Shown one piece after another: positions 46,530 through 58,300 of a stretch of DNA of 64,000 nt. The notes beneath the pieces were generated by a model. That model was not told the DNA's origin. It did no database searches and saw nothing but the letters and a program-made list of their open reading frames with translations. The stretch comes from Nectonema munidae (Eukaryota; Nematomorpha; Nectonematoida; Nectonematidae), in assembly GCA_030549495.1 (NCBI GenBank), contig JAUIRK010001059.1, positions 124,001 through 188,000 of the forward strand. Direction: 5' to 3'. Positions within the stretch are counted from its first letter, which is position 1. Every line of letters starts with the position of its first letter. The translations under genes and the position numbers were made by a program.

Positions 46530-47650
46530 AAATTGAAGGCAGGGCACCTTGCTTTGACTCCAGATGCTGCAAATGCCGAGGCAGGGAACAAGGATAAGCT
46601 CTTGTCCCACACGAAATGTCTCATAAGACCTGTGTCTCGTAAAGCCTCTTGCAGTGAATCTCTAGATCTGCCTTCCGGTGGCGGAGTTGTTTCAAACTAA
46701 ACGATCTAGAGGTGAAAATCGAATCAGTAGGCGCTTTAACGTACAGCTTCGGGTAGAGCATGCTCATTAACTTTGGCTGGCAGATGTTCTAGGAGAGAGC
46801 AACTCTGATTTCAAACTAGGGCTGCCTGTATGTATAGCTTTTGAGTAAGCAAAGGCTAAGGGTTTCCAGCCCCTAAAACAAAATGGTTGGAGTCAGGAAG
46901 AGCATCCAGCTATAAAACTATGCTTCAATTAAAATGCCATGATCAAAAACCCTGGACAATGCAATATGTAAAAGATTTAGTAAGAAATGAAGGAAGAACT
47001 GGAAAAATCGAAAAGTACCTTGGAGAAAAATGGCCACTAACCAATGTTACGCTAACGCAAGTTGATGAGTTCAAATAACCTTGGATCGATACTAGAAGCA
47101 AATGGATGTTGCTCAAGGGACGTACATAGCCCAATAGCGAAAGATTGGATAAAGTGGAAAAGACTGGGTGGAGTGCTATGCGACAAGAAAATGCCTTCGA
47201 AACTGAAGGGAAAAGTATAGAAAGCAATATTACGAACAGCGATGCTCAATGTCTCAGAATGCTTGGCACAAAAGAAATAAGACTCTAGAAAGCTTGCGTG
47301 TGCCGAAATAAGGATTTTGAGATAGCGACTTGGCTTGACGAGGTTGAATAAAATAAGAAATGATTTGACACTAGATAGCTTAAAAGTAAGAAGTATAAAA
47401 GATAAAGTGGTGTCAAGAAGGCAGCAGTGGTTTGGACATGTGCAACAACGCACAAAGGAGAATGTAGGGAGAAAAATTCTAATGCCAAACCCAAAACGAA
47501 GTAAGCTAGAACGAGCACGAAAGCGTTGGATGGAATGAATTGACAAGGATATGAAAGAAAGAGAACTAAATGAGGAAGTTGCGCAGGATCGCTCAAATGA
47601 AAAATGTAGCATGGCGCACTCATGATTAAAAAAAATATAAAACGTTATGA
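46530..47650 (+). mobile_element. RTE-type LINE, leader fused to the RT C-terminus
   Basis: The ~370-bp leader (46555-46935; GGATAAGCTCTT, GAATCTCTAGATCTGCCTTC, GGAAGAGCATCCAGC) matches 33221-33590. It is followed by QVDEFK (47060), WIKWKRLGGVLCDKKMPSKL (47145-47200), TRLNKIRNDLTLDSLKVRSI (47337-47395) and VVSRRQQWFGHVQQRTKENV then RKRWME, the C-terminal part typical of RTE. Endonuclease and most of RT are missing. Frame broken at least three times. Confidence 0.8.
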
Positions 47651-49269
47651 AATTGAAATTTTTCAAAAAAAAATCGATGTTACACAAAAGAAAAATGTTA
47701 TTTTAATGTCTTTTTAAAAATAGAAAGCAAATAGTACATTTATAGAAATTAGTTATTTTCCAACATACAGGACATTTTTTAAATAAAAAAAATGAATTTT
47801 TTGTTTGGGAATTTTAAATTTAATGTTTGCATGTTTTTTGTTAAATTTTTTAGTTTTATCTTTTTGTGATAATAGTTAGGTCTTTAAAAGTAGTAAAATA
47901 ATTCATACTCTGGTTGTTGAAATGTTGACAAAAAAATTTCAAGGTGGGTTTGAACAAAGTGGAACTGATAAGGCTTCAATTGATTGATGATGATCGAATA
48001 TACGAGAACTTACAATTTACAGTTATAACTAACTATACCTTGTACACAAAATTACAATATGAATATATAATAAAATTTGATTTCACCGACACATCCATTT
48101 TAATTTTCCTTACCACACAATATTCGAATAGAAGAATACGGCATTGGCTTAATTTATTGCTCTTAAGTTGAAAAATAATAAAATCATATTTTAATTTTAA
48201 ATTATTATATAAAATTAAAAAGGGAAAAAATGCATCATTGTTTGAGAGACAAACAAAATTTTAAAAATAAGATGTAAAATATTTTGAAATTGATAATTTT
48301 AATTTATTAGTTTACTTTACAATTGAAATTATTTTTCAGATTAAATCTGGTAGCTTTAAAAGAAGAAATATCCAATGATTTTGAAGTATGTATACAGGAA
48401 TTATTATTCTTTGTACTATATTTTCTTGGATTAACAAAATTTTTGTGTTTTTTAACCATTCTTTCTATAAAGTACTAAAAAATTCCAGGTTGATTGGAGA
48501 AAATAAAATTAAGGACATGTTAGGAAAAAAAGGTTCGATTTAATGCCATTTTAAAAGTACGATTGAAAGTTCTCTAAATAAATAATAAATCAAAGCCAAA
48601 AATAATATCTATTGACATATAAAAAATATATCGCCCTTTAAAATAGACAATGCCATTTATGATAAAGGGAGAATAATCTTTATCTTGTTATAGTTAAAGT
48701 GAAGGTGGAAAAATAGTAAATTAAAAACCGGAAAAGATTGTAATATTAATTAGATAAAAATATTTTTCGAAATGATATACATGAAATGTGAATATAATAC
48801 TATATATGTATTAATAAAAAGGTGGGCTATGAAATGAAGCAAGATTGTTATTGGGAAAAGCGCTTGAATCTATGATGAAGAATTTTTAGCAAGATTAAAC
48901 AGAATCATTCTTTTATTTTTTTGGTGATAAATATGTTAAATATCTTTTAACCAAGATATTTATATATATTCATTTGATATTCAGAAAGGTCTAAAAAAAG
49001 GGGAGATGGGGATCAATTAAATATCGAATGAAAAAATCGGTGTGCAACACGTTCTGTATTTGGAAAGATAAAGAAATTCAAACTTTTTTTAGTTGTTTTT
49101 TTATCCTCATTTACATTAGTTTTTTTTTAATTGTAAAGGAGTAAATGTGAAATTTCAAGTTTTTTGAGTGTATATATGTGAATTTATGTGTATTTGAGTG
49201 TAATTGGTTTATTTGGGTAAAAAGACGCGCTGTGTAAAGGTTCAATAATTTTCAAGGTTGTAGAAAAGT
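47651..49269. other. Intergenic; nothing recognised
   Basis: Very A+T-rich, short unsupported frames only. Confidence 0.35.
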
Positions 49270-49510
49270 TTTTTCTTGTAAAAGGCATTTCATTGAAAAA
49301 TATTTTAGCGTGTGGAACAGACAGCGCACAGTCAATGGTTGGCCCATACAAAGGTTTTTTTAGCCCATTTGAAAATAACTTGTTCAGAAATTATTTATTC
49401 ATTTTGTCCTTCATAGACCACACCTCGTTGGTAAAACGATGTCACCAAACCTTTCAAAACTTTAAAATTATTATAAAAACAAATAAATTAAATAAATACA
49501 AGCTCACTTA
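49270..49510 (+). mobile_element. hAT transposase fragment
   Basis: NILACGTDSAQSMVGPYKGF (49297-49355) followed by FILSFIDHTSLVKRCHQTF matches the TDGAxSMxGxxKGF...HCxIHRxxLxxK core of hAT proteins (second catalytic Asp plus the CxxH region). Confidence 0.6.
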
Positions 49511-50717
49511 AAGTTAGGCTTTTTAATATTATTGTAGAGAAAATGAAATAAAAGCTAATGGAATTATTAGTGGGTTCATCAACATATTAGAGATATTCGC
49601 TTCAGGTTTACGCGGCCATGACTTTCATCAGTTTGCCAATCTTAATTCTTTAATTTTCAGTCAAAGGGGTGTTGACAAGTAAAAGGCTGGGAATCACTGA
49701 TTTTGACAACTATGAATATAAATGTGGTTGGTCATATGATAAATACCAAAAGTTAATTATTAATGCTGAATCAAGAAGGACACTTGTAACACTAGATATA
49801 TTTGTTCTGAAAGTGAGATTGGAGAGTTCATATTATACAAATTAGAAAAAAATATATTTTCTTTAAATTTAAAAAACGAAAAAGTAATTTATCATAAAAA
49901 ATGCAAAAAATTTATTTTAATCTGTTAAATAAATTTTAAATAGTACATATTTTATTCAACTTTTTATGGATACAACGAATAAATAAAGATACCTATATAT
50001 TATGATTGAGATGGTTAATCACACTTTTGTAATTTTATTTTTAAGAAGAAAGCCTTTGGGATCGAATTATAGGTTGAGAAGTACACCCTAACAATCATTT
50101 TGGCTCATCAAGAGTTTATAGATTAGGGTTCCCAATATGGGCTTCATGTACCACTAAATGAATTTATTTGAATGAAGGCAGAACGATTCTAGGAGGATGT
50201 CACAAAGAGGAGAAAAGCAAGAAGATTAATATTATTATAACCTTTCAACGTCAAAAGTATCAGACACGGTACGTTTTTAATGTTTCTCTCTTTTTTCTCT
50301 TTCATATATCCTACATTATTGGGAGCTCGTGTTTCTCTCTTTCTCTTTCATTTCTATGTATTTACGTCATTTTTATCAACTATTATATTTTATAGTATGC
50401 TTCATACGGATACTCGATCATTTTTATCATACACATTTCAATACACTATTTTCATCTGTTTTTTAAATTAATGAATTTTTTTACTAGTGTTGTTTTTAAG
50501 ACAAGTTTTGTGTGGAATTTCCTACAATAAATTAAGTCTTTTTTTATTTTCAAAAGTTAGTAATGTCGAACAAAGGAAGAAAATATTCAGAAACCGTTTT
50601 AAAATTTCGATTTACATCAATAGTAAAAAATATTTTGGATTTCATTTGTCCATAAACACTTGGAAATGACTCCTTAAAGCCAAGTCTTCTTATTCGACAT
50701 TTAGATAAAGCTCAATA

Positions 50718-51030
50718 TTGTTTTTAATCGTAAAGAAACTATGTTACAAAAAACAACGATTGGATTCAAGTGGCAGATATTTTCAACAAACGAGTAATGC
50801 AATGAAGACCTCACATGTAATCATTGCTAAACAAAAAATGTTCATACATTTGGACAAGATCTTAATTTTTCAGGTGCAAAAGAAATGGTACGTTGTGTCC
50901 TTTGAGATGAAGCAGCTAAAAAACTTAACATGTATTTGGGTGAAAAGACGGGCCCAAGAATATGGTGCTGATCACAATGTACTTTGTATCGCACTGCTGT
51001 AATTTGGCTTTGCAGTGGAAATGTCACAAA
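50718..51030 (+). mobile_element. hAT N-terminal region fragment
   Basis: AMKTSHVIIAKQKMFIHLDK (50793-50855) and, shifted, VRCVL...DEAAKKLNMYLGE resemble the AxxASY.IA...KKxHTIGE...AAKKL segment of hAT proteins. Rather degraded; name moderately sure. Confidence 0.4.
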
Positions 51031-52613
51031 ACAATTCCATGAACTTCATAAAGATTTCTATTAATATATAGATATATATAATAATATAATTGTTTTCTGA
51101 AACTTTAATTATCTTATACCGTCTAGCGTGCGGTTTCCTAGAAATCAGCTTGGATGGGGCTTAAAACAACGATGAGTTTGGTTAAAAAGTCATACCCATT
51201 TTTAGAGTTAAAAAATATCATTTTGTATCATATACAATGTTTTAATTTTGAACATTCTGTTTTTACATCTGTTGTTAAATTTTTTTTAGTGTGACCAGAA
51301 CCTAATTGGTTTGCTCCACCTTCTTTTTATATTTCAGATTATTTTTATAATTTTTTTTCCAAATAAATGAATAAATAAAAAATATCAACATGAAAAAAAA
51401 GAAAAATATGTGCTTCTAAATTTTGTGCACTAAAATAAAGTTCTCTTCCCCCTTATATTATATTAAATCTAATACAGAGCCTAATACATTTTGTGTTCAT
51501 AGTATGAAAAAATTTTTAATATTTTTTTTTCTTGAAATTTGTAAAATGTCTTTCTGTGGGTCGCGAATGTGTAATTAGCCCGCAAATTTTTACTTATTTT
51601 TTTGAATTTTTAAAAGTCTACTCAACATAATATAAAACTATGTTTTTTAATCTCATTATAATATATAATTTTATCCACACTTAAGTTTTTCTTTGGTTCT
51701 AATTATTGTTTTACGCTTTTCAAGTCCTCATTGTGACATACCTATAATCTGCCCAGTTATGGGAGAATACTTTTTTTCTAGGATGCGATACCGACATCTA
51801 AAAATTTAAAATAAATTATTTTTCGTTTTTGTTGTTAAGTTTTTTTAATTTAATTAAACCTTTGTCTTAAAAGTACCGATGGTCAAATGGTATTTAAAGA
51901 GGTTAAATATATTTCTGCAATATATTGAAAACAAGTTTGATACTATAGAATCTAGTTATTTTTTACCAAGCTTTCTTTTTATCTCATTTGAATTTATTCT
52001 TGAGTTATAAATATGGGTATTTTGGTATCGAAAAAGCTTTGAACTTAGTTTTTAACACTGGTTATTCTTTGCATACTTTTAAGTTATTTTATAAACATAA
52101 TCTTTTTAAATTTAATGATGGTTATATATGTATAAAAAACTTTTTATAAAAAAAAAAATTAAATTTTTCATGAGCTGTATATTAATTATTTTTGGTCAGG
52201 TTTAATTGATTTTTAAAAAATAAAAAGGAATATCACCAGCAAACACAGCGTACTTGAAAAAGGGTGTAAAATACTTTATATAATTGTTTGGATAAAATGT
52301 TTCTTTTTGGGATAAATCAATTTTTTGTCAGGTTTGATTAATTTTCATAAAAAATGAATATCACCACTGAATTCAGCATACTTGAAAATGGGTATATATG
52401 TGTAAAAAACTTATAATTACTTAGATAGAAAGTTTCTTTTTGAGATGACAAATTTAAATCAATTTTTGACAGGTATATTTATAAAACTTATTAATATCCG
52501 ATAAAAAGATTGGGTGGGCACTATATACTCCGAGCACTAATAGGGTTAAGTATAAAAGTTTATTTCATAGATAATTACAATTTTAAGTGCGCATTCAAAT
52601 ACTACTACATTTG
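51031..52613. other. Intergenic; nothing recognised
   Basis: A+T-rich. TTTTTGGTCAGGTTTAATTG and GGGTATATATGTGTAAAAAA-type words repeat loosely at 52030-52480, with a period of very roughly 140-180 bases. Confidence 0.3.
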
Positions 52614-52621
52614 CTGTAGAG

Positions 52622-52939
52622 CAGGGATCGGCGAACTTTTTTTACCCGTCGAACCCTTCATAGAACATTTGTCTTCACATCGACCCCCACCTCACATAGA
52701 AATGTTTCATAAAAGCATTAATCAATGTCAACAATTAAGAGAGAAATAGAAACCAAAAATGTTTCATAGATCCTACACTATACAATGTGCTAAACTAATT
52801 TTTAAAAGAAAAGGGAGATTTATTACTACTATAAAGTAAAAAAAAGCATAACAATTTGGTAAGTTTTTCTATCTTATCGGCCCCTAAAGATCTGTTATGG
52901 ACCCCCAGGCGTCGATATCGACCACTTTGCCGACCCCTG
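52622..52939. mobile_element. hAT MITE 3
   Basis: Ends CAGGGATCGGCGAAC and, inverted, CAGGGGTCGGCAAAG; target duplication CTGTAGAG/TTGTACAA (5 of 8, central TA kept). 318 bp, no coding. Older than MITE 1. Confidence 0.8.
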
Positions 52940-53877
52940 TTGTACAAAGAATAACTTACCAATGTATTATGTTTTTATATTGTTTGTTTCTCTTTTTTAT
53001 TTATATGTTTATTAATTTTAAATTGTTGCATTCTTTGAGGTGTAACATACTCGAGGTTCATTTTAGCCTTCCGCTAAATCCCTCAAACATGATCAAATTC
53101 CAAAAAAAAATTATTTGTTAAATTATTGTCTTGTAAAGCATACTTGTGTATATATCTATTGTTTATTTTGTTGCTCTCATATCTTGAAAGTAAACTGCAC
53201 TATAATTTTAGGTAAAATATTTTGATGAGAAAGGTAAATAAAATAGATATTTAAATAGTGGGAAAATTGGTTGTATTATTATAAGACTGATTATCTCCAG
53301 GTTAAAATAAAAAATATACACTGTAATTTTAGTATAAAAAGGATTTTTTGTTAATTTTTGGAAATATTTCTTTCGTACCTCTATTTCATTTGTTCTCAGA
53401 CTGTTTTTTCAAGTAACGCCCAGTCGTATAACTAAAGGGGATGGAAAAGGATCAGGCAGCCCTTGATCATTATGACAGCGATAAAAGTAGTTATATTATC
53501 TGCTCACTCTTACTTTTTTATATCCCCTCTGAAAATATAAGCTTCTTATTATTGCTCTGGTAACCCCGCTTTGAATTAGAATTTCTGCATCTTTCCCTCA
53601 TATCCAAATGTTAAAATGATCTTTTTTTATTTTGTTGATAGAAATAAGATCTTGTATGCGGTGTTTAGGAACGAGAAAAATTGTCTGGCTCCGGTTCCGG
53701 TGCAGAAATAGTTTAGTGTATGGCTCTCACTCTGGCTCCTTCAATTTAAAAAAAAATGACGACCAACATTGCACTTGAATTCAACATAATTAATTTTTTT
53801 TGAGATGTTGCTTGCCATTATAATAGTTTTCTTTTATTTGTATGGAGTGTGCAAGAGGTAAAAATGGATATTTATTT

Positions 53878-54545
53878 CTATTGTTTAGTAATACAAGCTT
53901 TGAGACTTCGTATTGAGCTATCTATGAACATTCGCCATTCTGCATTATCATGCGTGACTTTAAGAGCAGTGAACAAACCAATGACATTCCTACAATAATA
54001 CAGACCATCGCTAATGTCATAGCAAATTCCAAATTCTTTGTGTTTTTTTCGGTACTTAGTTGCCTTGAAGCCTTCACATACTAGATTCCATTCCTTCAAC
54101 TTTAATGTAAGAAGTTCTGCTTCTGATTTGGTTATCTAGCTCACTCTGATTGTAAGCTAAGAATCCATAGTCCTTTTCGGTAGAAAGTATTCCTCCATTT
54201 CTTCATTAGTCATACTTGCTGCCTCTTCAAATGGAATATCCATTGCATCTTTTATCGTCGTGATGGTTCTTCGGAAGTCTCCATACTCTGGGAGCAAAAG
54301 GTATTGCCCTTCCCTTACCTCTTAGCCATCTTTATAGAGTAGATTTTTACTCTTTAGCTCCCACATATCACATGTGTGGCCCAATGTTTTTCTTGGTCAC
54401 CCATGGGCATTCCAAAATAGAGTCGATACGATATCCACAATTTGGAACCTTTAACAATCTTGTGTAAAACCTGTCTTTTTCAAGTATAATAACCAGACAC
54501 ATAGCAGAATATATCAGAAGAATTTTTACACCCTTAGGTAGCCAT
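53878..54545 (-). mobile_element. Family A copy 3 (N-terminal half)
   Basis: Reading - from 54545: CKNSSDIFCYVSGYYT, KIVKGSK, YFGMPMGDQEKHWATHV (54430-54375), GRAIPFAPRVWRLPKNHHDD (54310-54250), FLAYNQSELDNQIR (54175-54130), LKEWNLVCEGFKATKYRKKH (54102-54040) and GLYYCRNVIGLFTALKV...AEWRMFIDSSIRSLKA (54010-53890). It keeps the segment that copy 1 lacks and stops right after the first putative catalytic Asp. Three to four frame breaks. Confidence 0.65.
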
Positions 54546-55121
54546 AAAGCGTACACCGTTTTGTATTCTAAATGAAAAAAGTAGAACATTTTAAAATTTT
54601 GAATATATGATAATATTGAAAAGAGGATGGATGTATTTTTATAACGATTGATGATACAGAAAAAGTAATTTTATTTTTGAAATCCGTAGGAGAAATAGCA
54701 ATAAACAATATTTGTGTAAAAAATTGTTACATTTTGTAATAGTGGAAAAAAGATTTTAAATTTCTCGCGAAGAACCTCAACCTTGGAACTTTTCTACTTG
54801 TTCATTCCTTTTCCACTTTCCTTTCTTACCTCATTTTGCTAGCTTGTTTATTGGTTAAAATTTGCATAAAACCCTTATCTAAATAACAGATTGCCATGTT
54901 AAGTGGCGTCATTTGATCCACACTGTTCTTTCAATTAGACTCTATTCTGAGTTAATAGGCTTTTCATAAAAATGAGCCATTTATTCGGCATCCATTATTT
55001 CGTTATTAAAGTCTATATGCCCGTCGCGCCTGACCACCAAAGATGTTAACTATGATGCCTCCCTAAGAGAGGTGTAGATACGCCACTCTTTCTATTGATA
55101 GTTTTATCTTTTTAGAATTTA

Positions 55122-55304
55122 ATGGAAGTTAGAAACCTACAAGATATATCTGCATATACAAATACTCTTCCTATTTGGGGGAATGATAAATCGATGAATT
55201 TGAATCACCTTATCCTGACTAACATTCAAAATTCCAATTACTTCAAGCTAAATTTATGTGAGTTGAAAACTTTCCATGAAATCGTTGATGAAATATATTA
55301 TAAG
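55122..55304 (+). CDS. PRPF38B: PRPF38B exon 1 (start chosen at ATG 55122)
   Basis: 61 codons from ATG to TATTATAAG|GTAATC. The acceptor-like gttttatctttttag just before (55115) suggests a preceding 5'UTR exon, or that the frame continues upstream through AAT TTA. MEVRNLQDISAYTN before the domain is short compared with the Gln/Ala-rich leader of vertebrates. Confidence 0.9.
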
Positions 55305-58300
55305 GTAATCTCTCTTTCAATTTCTCTTACAAGCCAAAATGAGGCTGACCAATGCTAAGATTGTCTAGATGCCCCTCTTGATACCCAAAATACTATGTTT
55401 CAATTCAGCATCAAATTATCTTATTTATATTGAAATTTAGAGTGTCAAACTTCTATTACTCTATAAAAAACAATACACACAGAGGCGCACATCTTGAAAA
55501 TTTAGGGGGGTGGTGTGTATTTTTTCTTTTACTTTTCCAAATTTATGTCCATGTTCAATGAACACACTACCATTTTTGCCCTACCTTATATTGCACTCTA
55601 AGCTCCCAAACCATCGGCAGATCAAGAATTTGGCTTCAGGGGAAGGGGTGGAGTCCCCCTCTCCAAATCCACCATTTTTATCCTATATTATACTGCACTG
55701 TAAGCTCCCTAATCCACCACAACTGTGGATAACTTCACGGATTGTATCAAGTCCAATTACTCTGTTTGTAATTCTGATTGCATCACTACCCTCTAGTTCA
55801 ATGGTTTTCAAACTGCAGACCGGAGCCCCTCGTGGATTGCTAACCAGTTCGATGGGGACCGAGAAGGGGTCACTCAGTGGATCATTTTTGCGCAACGTAT
55901 TCCACTCATATTGGGTCATTTGCAATTTTTACCAATAAGTGACATTTAAAAGAATAAATAATTTAGTCTTTGAATTGAGTACTTTTTTATTTGCTTTTCA
56001 GGCCTGATTTTATAGATGTAAATGTGCATTTTTCTTAATGGCTTAAAAATGAAATATGACGACTCATGCTTGAAATTTGGTTTTACTGCATTAACGTCTG
56101 GTGGGTAAGAAGAACCTACGTGTCTTTTCTGTTCGTATCATCCACTCTTCTAAAGTGCGGCAAGTGAAGCTTGCACTGGAAATGAAGCACTCGAGTTCTG
56201 TAAGCTCTTAGGAATAAACTGAACGATTGCAAAAATCCATGTTTCATAACACAATAATGTTTTTGCAAATTTAAATGTGGCTTGAACCCTTCTATAAAAA
56301 AAAACCCTAATCAAAAACTCCCACAATATAGGAGAAGAGTTTATATTATCTTGCTGCAAAGATATCATATTGAATGTGCTAAGAAGTTCTAAAATTGTAG
56401 AGTTGAAGCATATGTTCGGGTCAAACGATACCGTTATAGAGATCTCTGATGACTTGATATCACAGGTTCTTTTATTTATTCGGAATTTGGTTTTCAACCT
56501 TTTGCAATTCAGCTTCATGAATCCACTGATGCTGTAAACTTAGTTCAGCTTTGCCTTTACTTACAATATGTATATGACAATTATCTAATAGACAATTTTT
56601 TGTTTTGCGAAACTTAGCAGTAGAACAATTTTTAGAAATATTTGACAAGATGACAACTCTTTACATTATATGGTATTAAGCCAAAACATGCACTTGGATT
56701 GTGTTTAGTCCTAGTGTCTGTGATCTAGCAATTTCTTGTTCTAGTTTTCAGGCTCTGGACAAAAATTTCCAGGTGTAATTGGTATTCAGTGCGCTATTCA
56801 TTTCCCAGCCTTGATAATGAGAACCATACTTGATGGATTGAAAAATGTCGTCAATGAAGTCATTAAAATAGTGTAACTCATTAACGACCAGAATAATCAG
56901 ACGATATCTAATGTAACGCAGAAGATTTGTATTAAAGAACATTGATAAACGCGGATTATTTTATTTTTGTAAAGTCGACATATGTCGTCTGTGGTCGATA
57001 ACCGGTTAATTAAACAAATGCCTCCAACTCTTGTTTGTTTTCAGAGTTATACAAAGAAAATGATTTCGAATTTGAAAAACTCTTGTTGTACTCAAACGTG
57101 GGGTGGCTTTCCAAAAGAAAGGTTTCGAAACGATACTATGGAAAGAAATCCAGCAATTTCTGCAAAGCAAACCTGACATGCATGTAAAATTTTCTGATGT
57201 CCGTTTTTGTATATTCCTATCATTTTTAGTGAACATATTTGAATCTATGAATTAAGCTTTTGCTGCAAGGAAAAGAGATCACAGTACTCCATGGTCATAA
57301 AAAATTGACATCTTTTGTAATTAAGCTGGAATTATGGCATTCTTAGAGAAGAAAAATTTTGCACTATTTTCGAACAAATTTGTTGGTGAAAATTTGATTT
57401 TCATAACTTAAGATGTCCTCATTTAGGCAATAAAATACCATGAAGCTATCTTAGCTAAGAAATTTGTCTTTATTTTTCTAACCTTTATAAATTTGAAAAA
57501 TAGGATCAATTTATCTTTATCAAAAACCAGTTTATAATCTCGATTAGTAATTTGGCCTCAAAAGAATTCCTAATGGCTCTGAAAGTTCTGAATCGATTTG
57601 CCACTACATATGAGTGTGAGCAAGCATTTTCCATGCTACTTGCCATTGAAACCAAATTCGGAAACTTTGGAAGTACGTATTAATATCAGAGTTGCATCGG
57701 CTAAACTTAGACGAAATGGACAAAAGACAAAGCAGATGCATCCACCCCATTGCCATTGATTGGATTATTCAGACAATTTTTGAATAAACAATTGTGTCAT
57801 TTTTTAGTACAGTTGTTTATATGTTGATTTATTTTTTTAATGAGCCCCGAGCTATTAAAAAACTATAAATAGACCGCCACGCCGAAAATTTTCCCAGTTT
57901 GTGGACCACTGTTCTATCTCAACTAGAGAACAAAATCATTCATATATGATAAGATCACTACTAATCGGATGTAATTAAACCTCTATCCCTTCTGATTTCC
58001 ATTTACCAGTTGTTGAAACAGATGGTCACAGTTGCCCTTTCTATCGCTAGATATGCTATACTCTAACCAAGTGAAGGTTTTATGCCATGGCTACAAATTA
58101 TCTAAAAATGTCGAATATTTCATGAAAAGCTGAAAAACCATCGAATTCCCATCTTCGCTCTCTCGTTGAAAAATTGTCAAAACAAATATGTTCATAAAAT
58201 CTCCTTAAGCTCATCACACAAGAAAAAAAGATCATTCATATCTTACGACAAAAATTTTAACCTCAAAATTTTTGTCTAAATAACTCCTTCAAATATGTCA

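Noticed and set aside
47052-47687. 211-codon open frame on the - strand, the longest in the window
   Set aside because: It is antisense to the RTE C-terminal region read on + and has a Phe/Ser/Leu-rich composition typical of a shadow frame.
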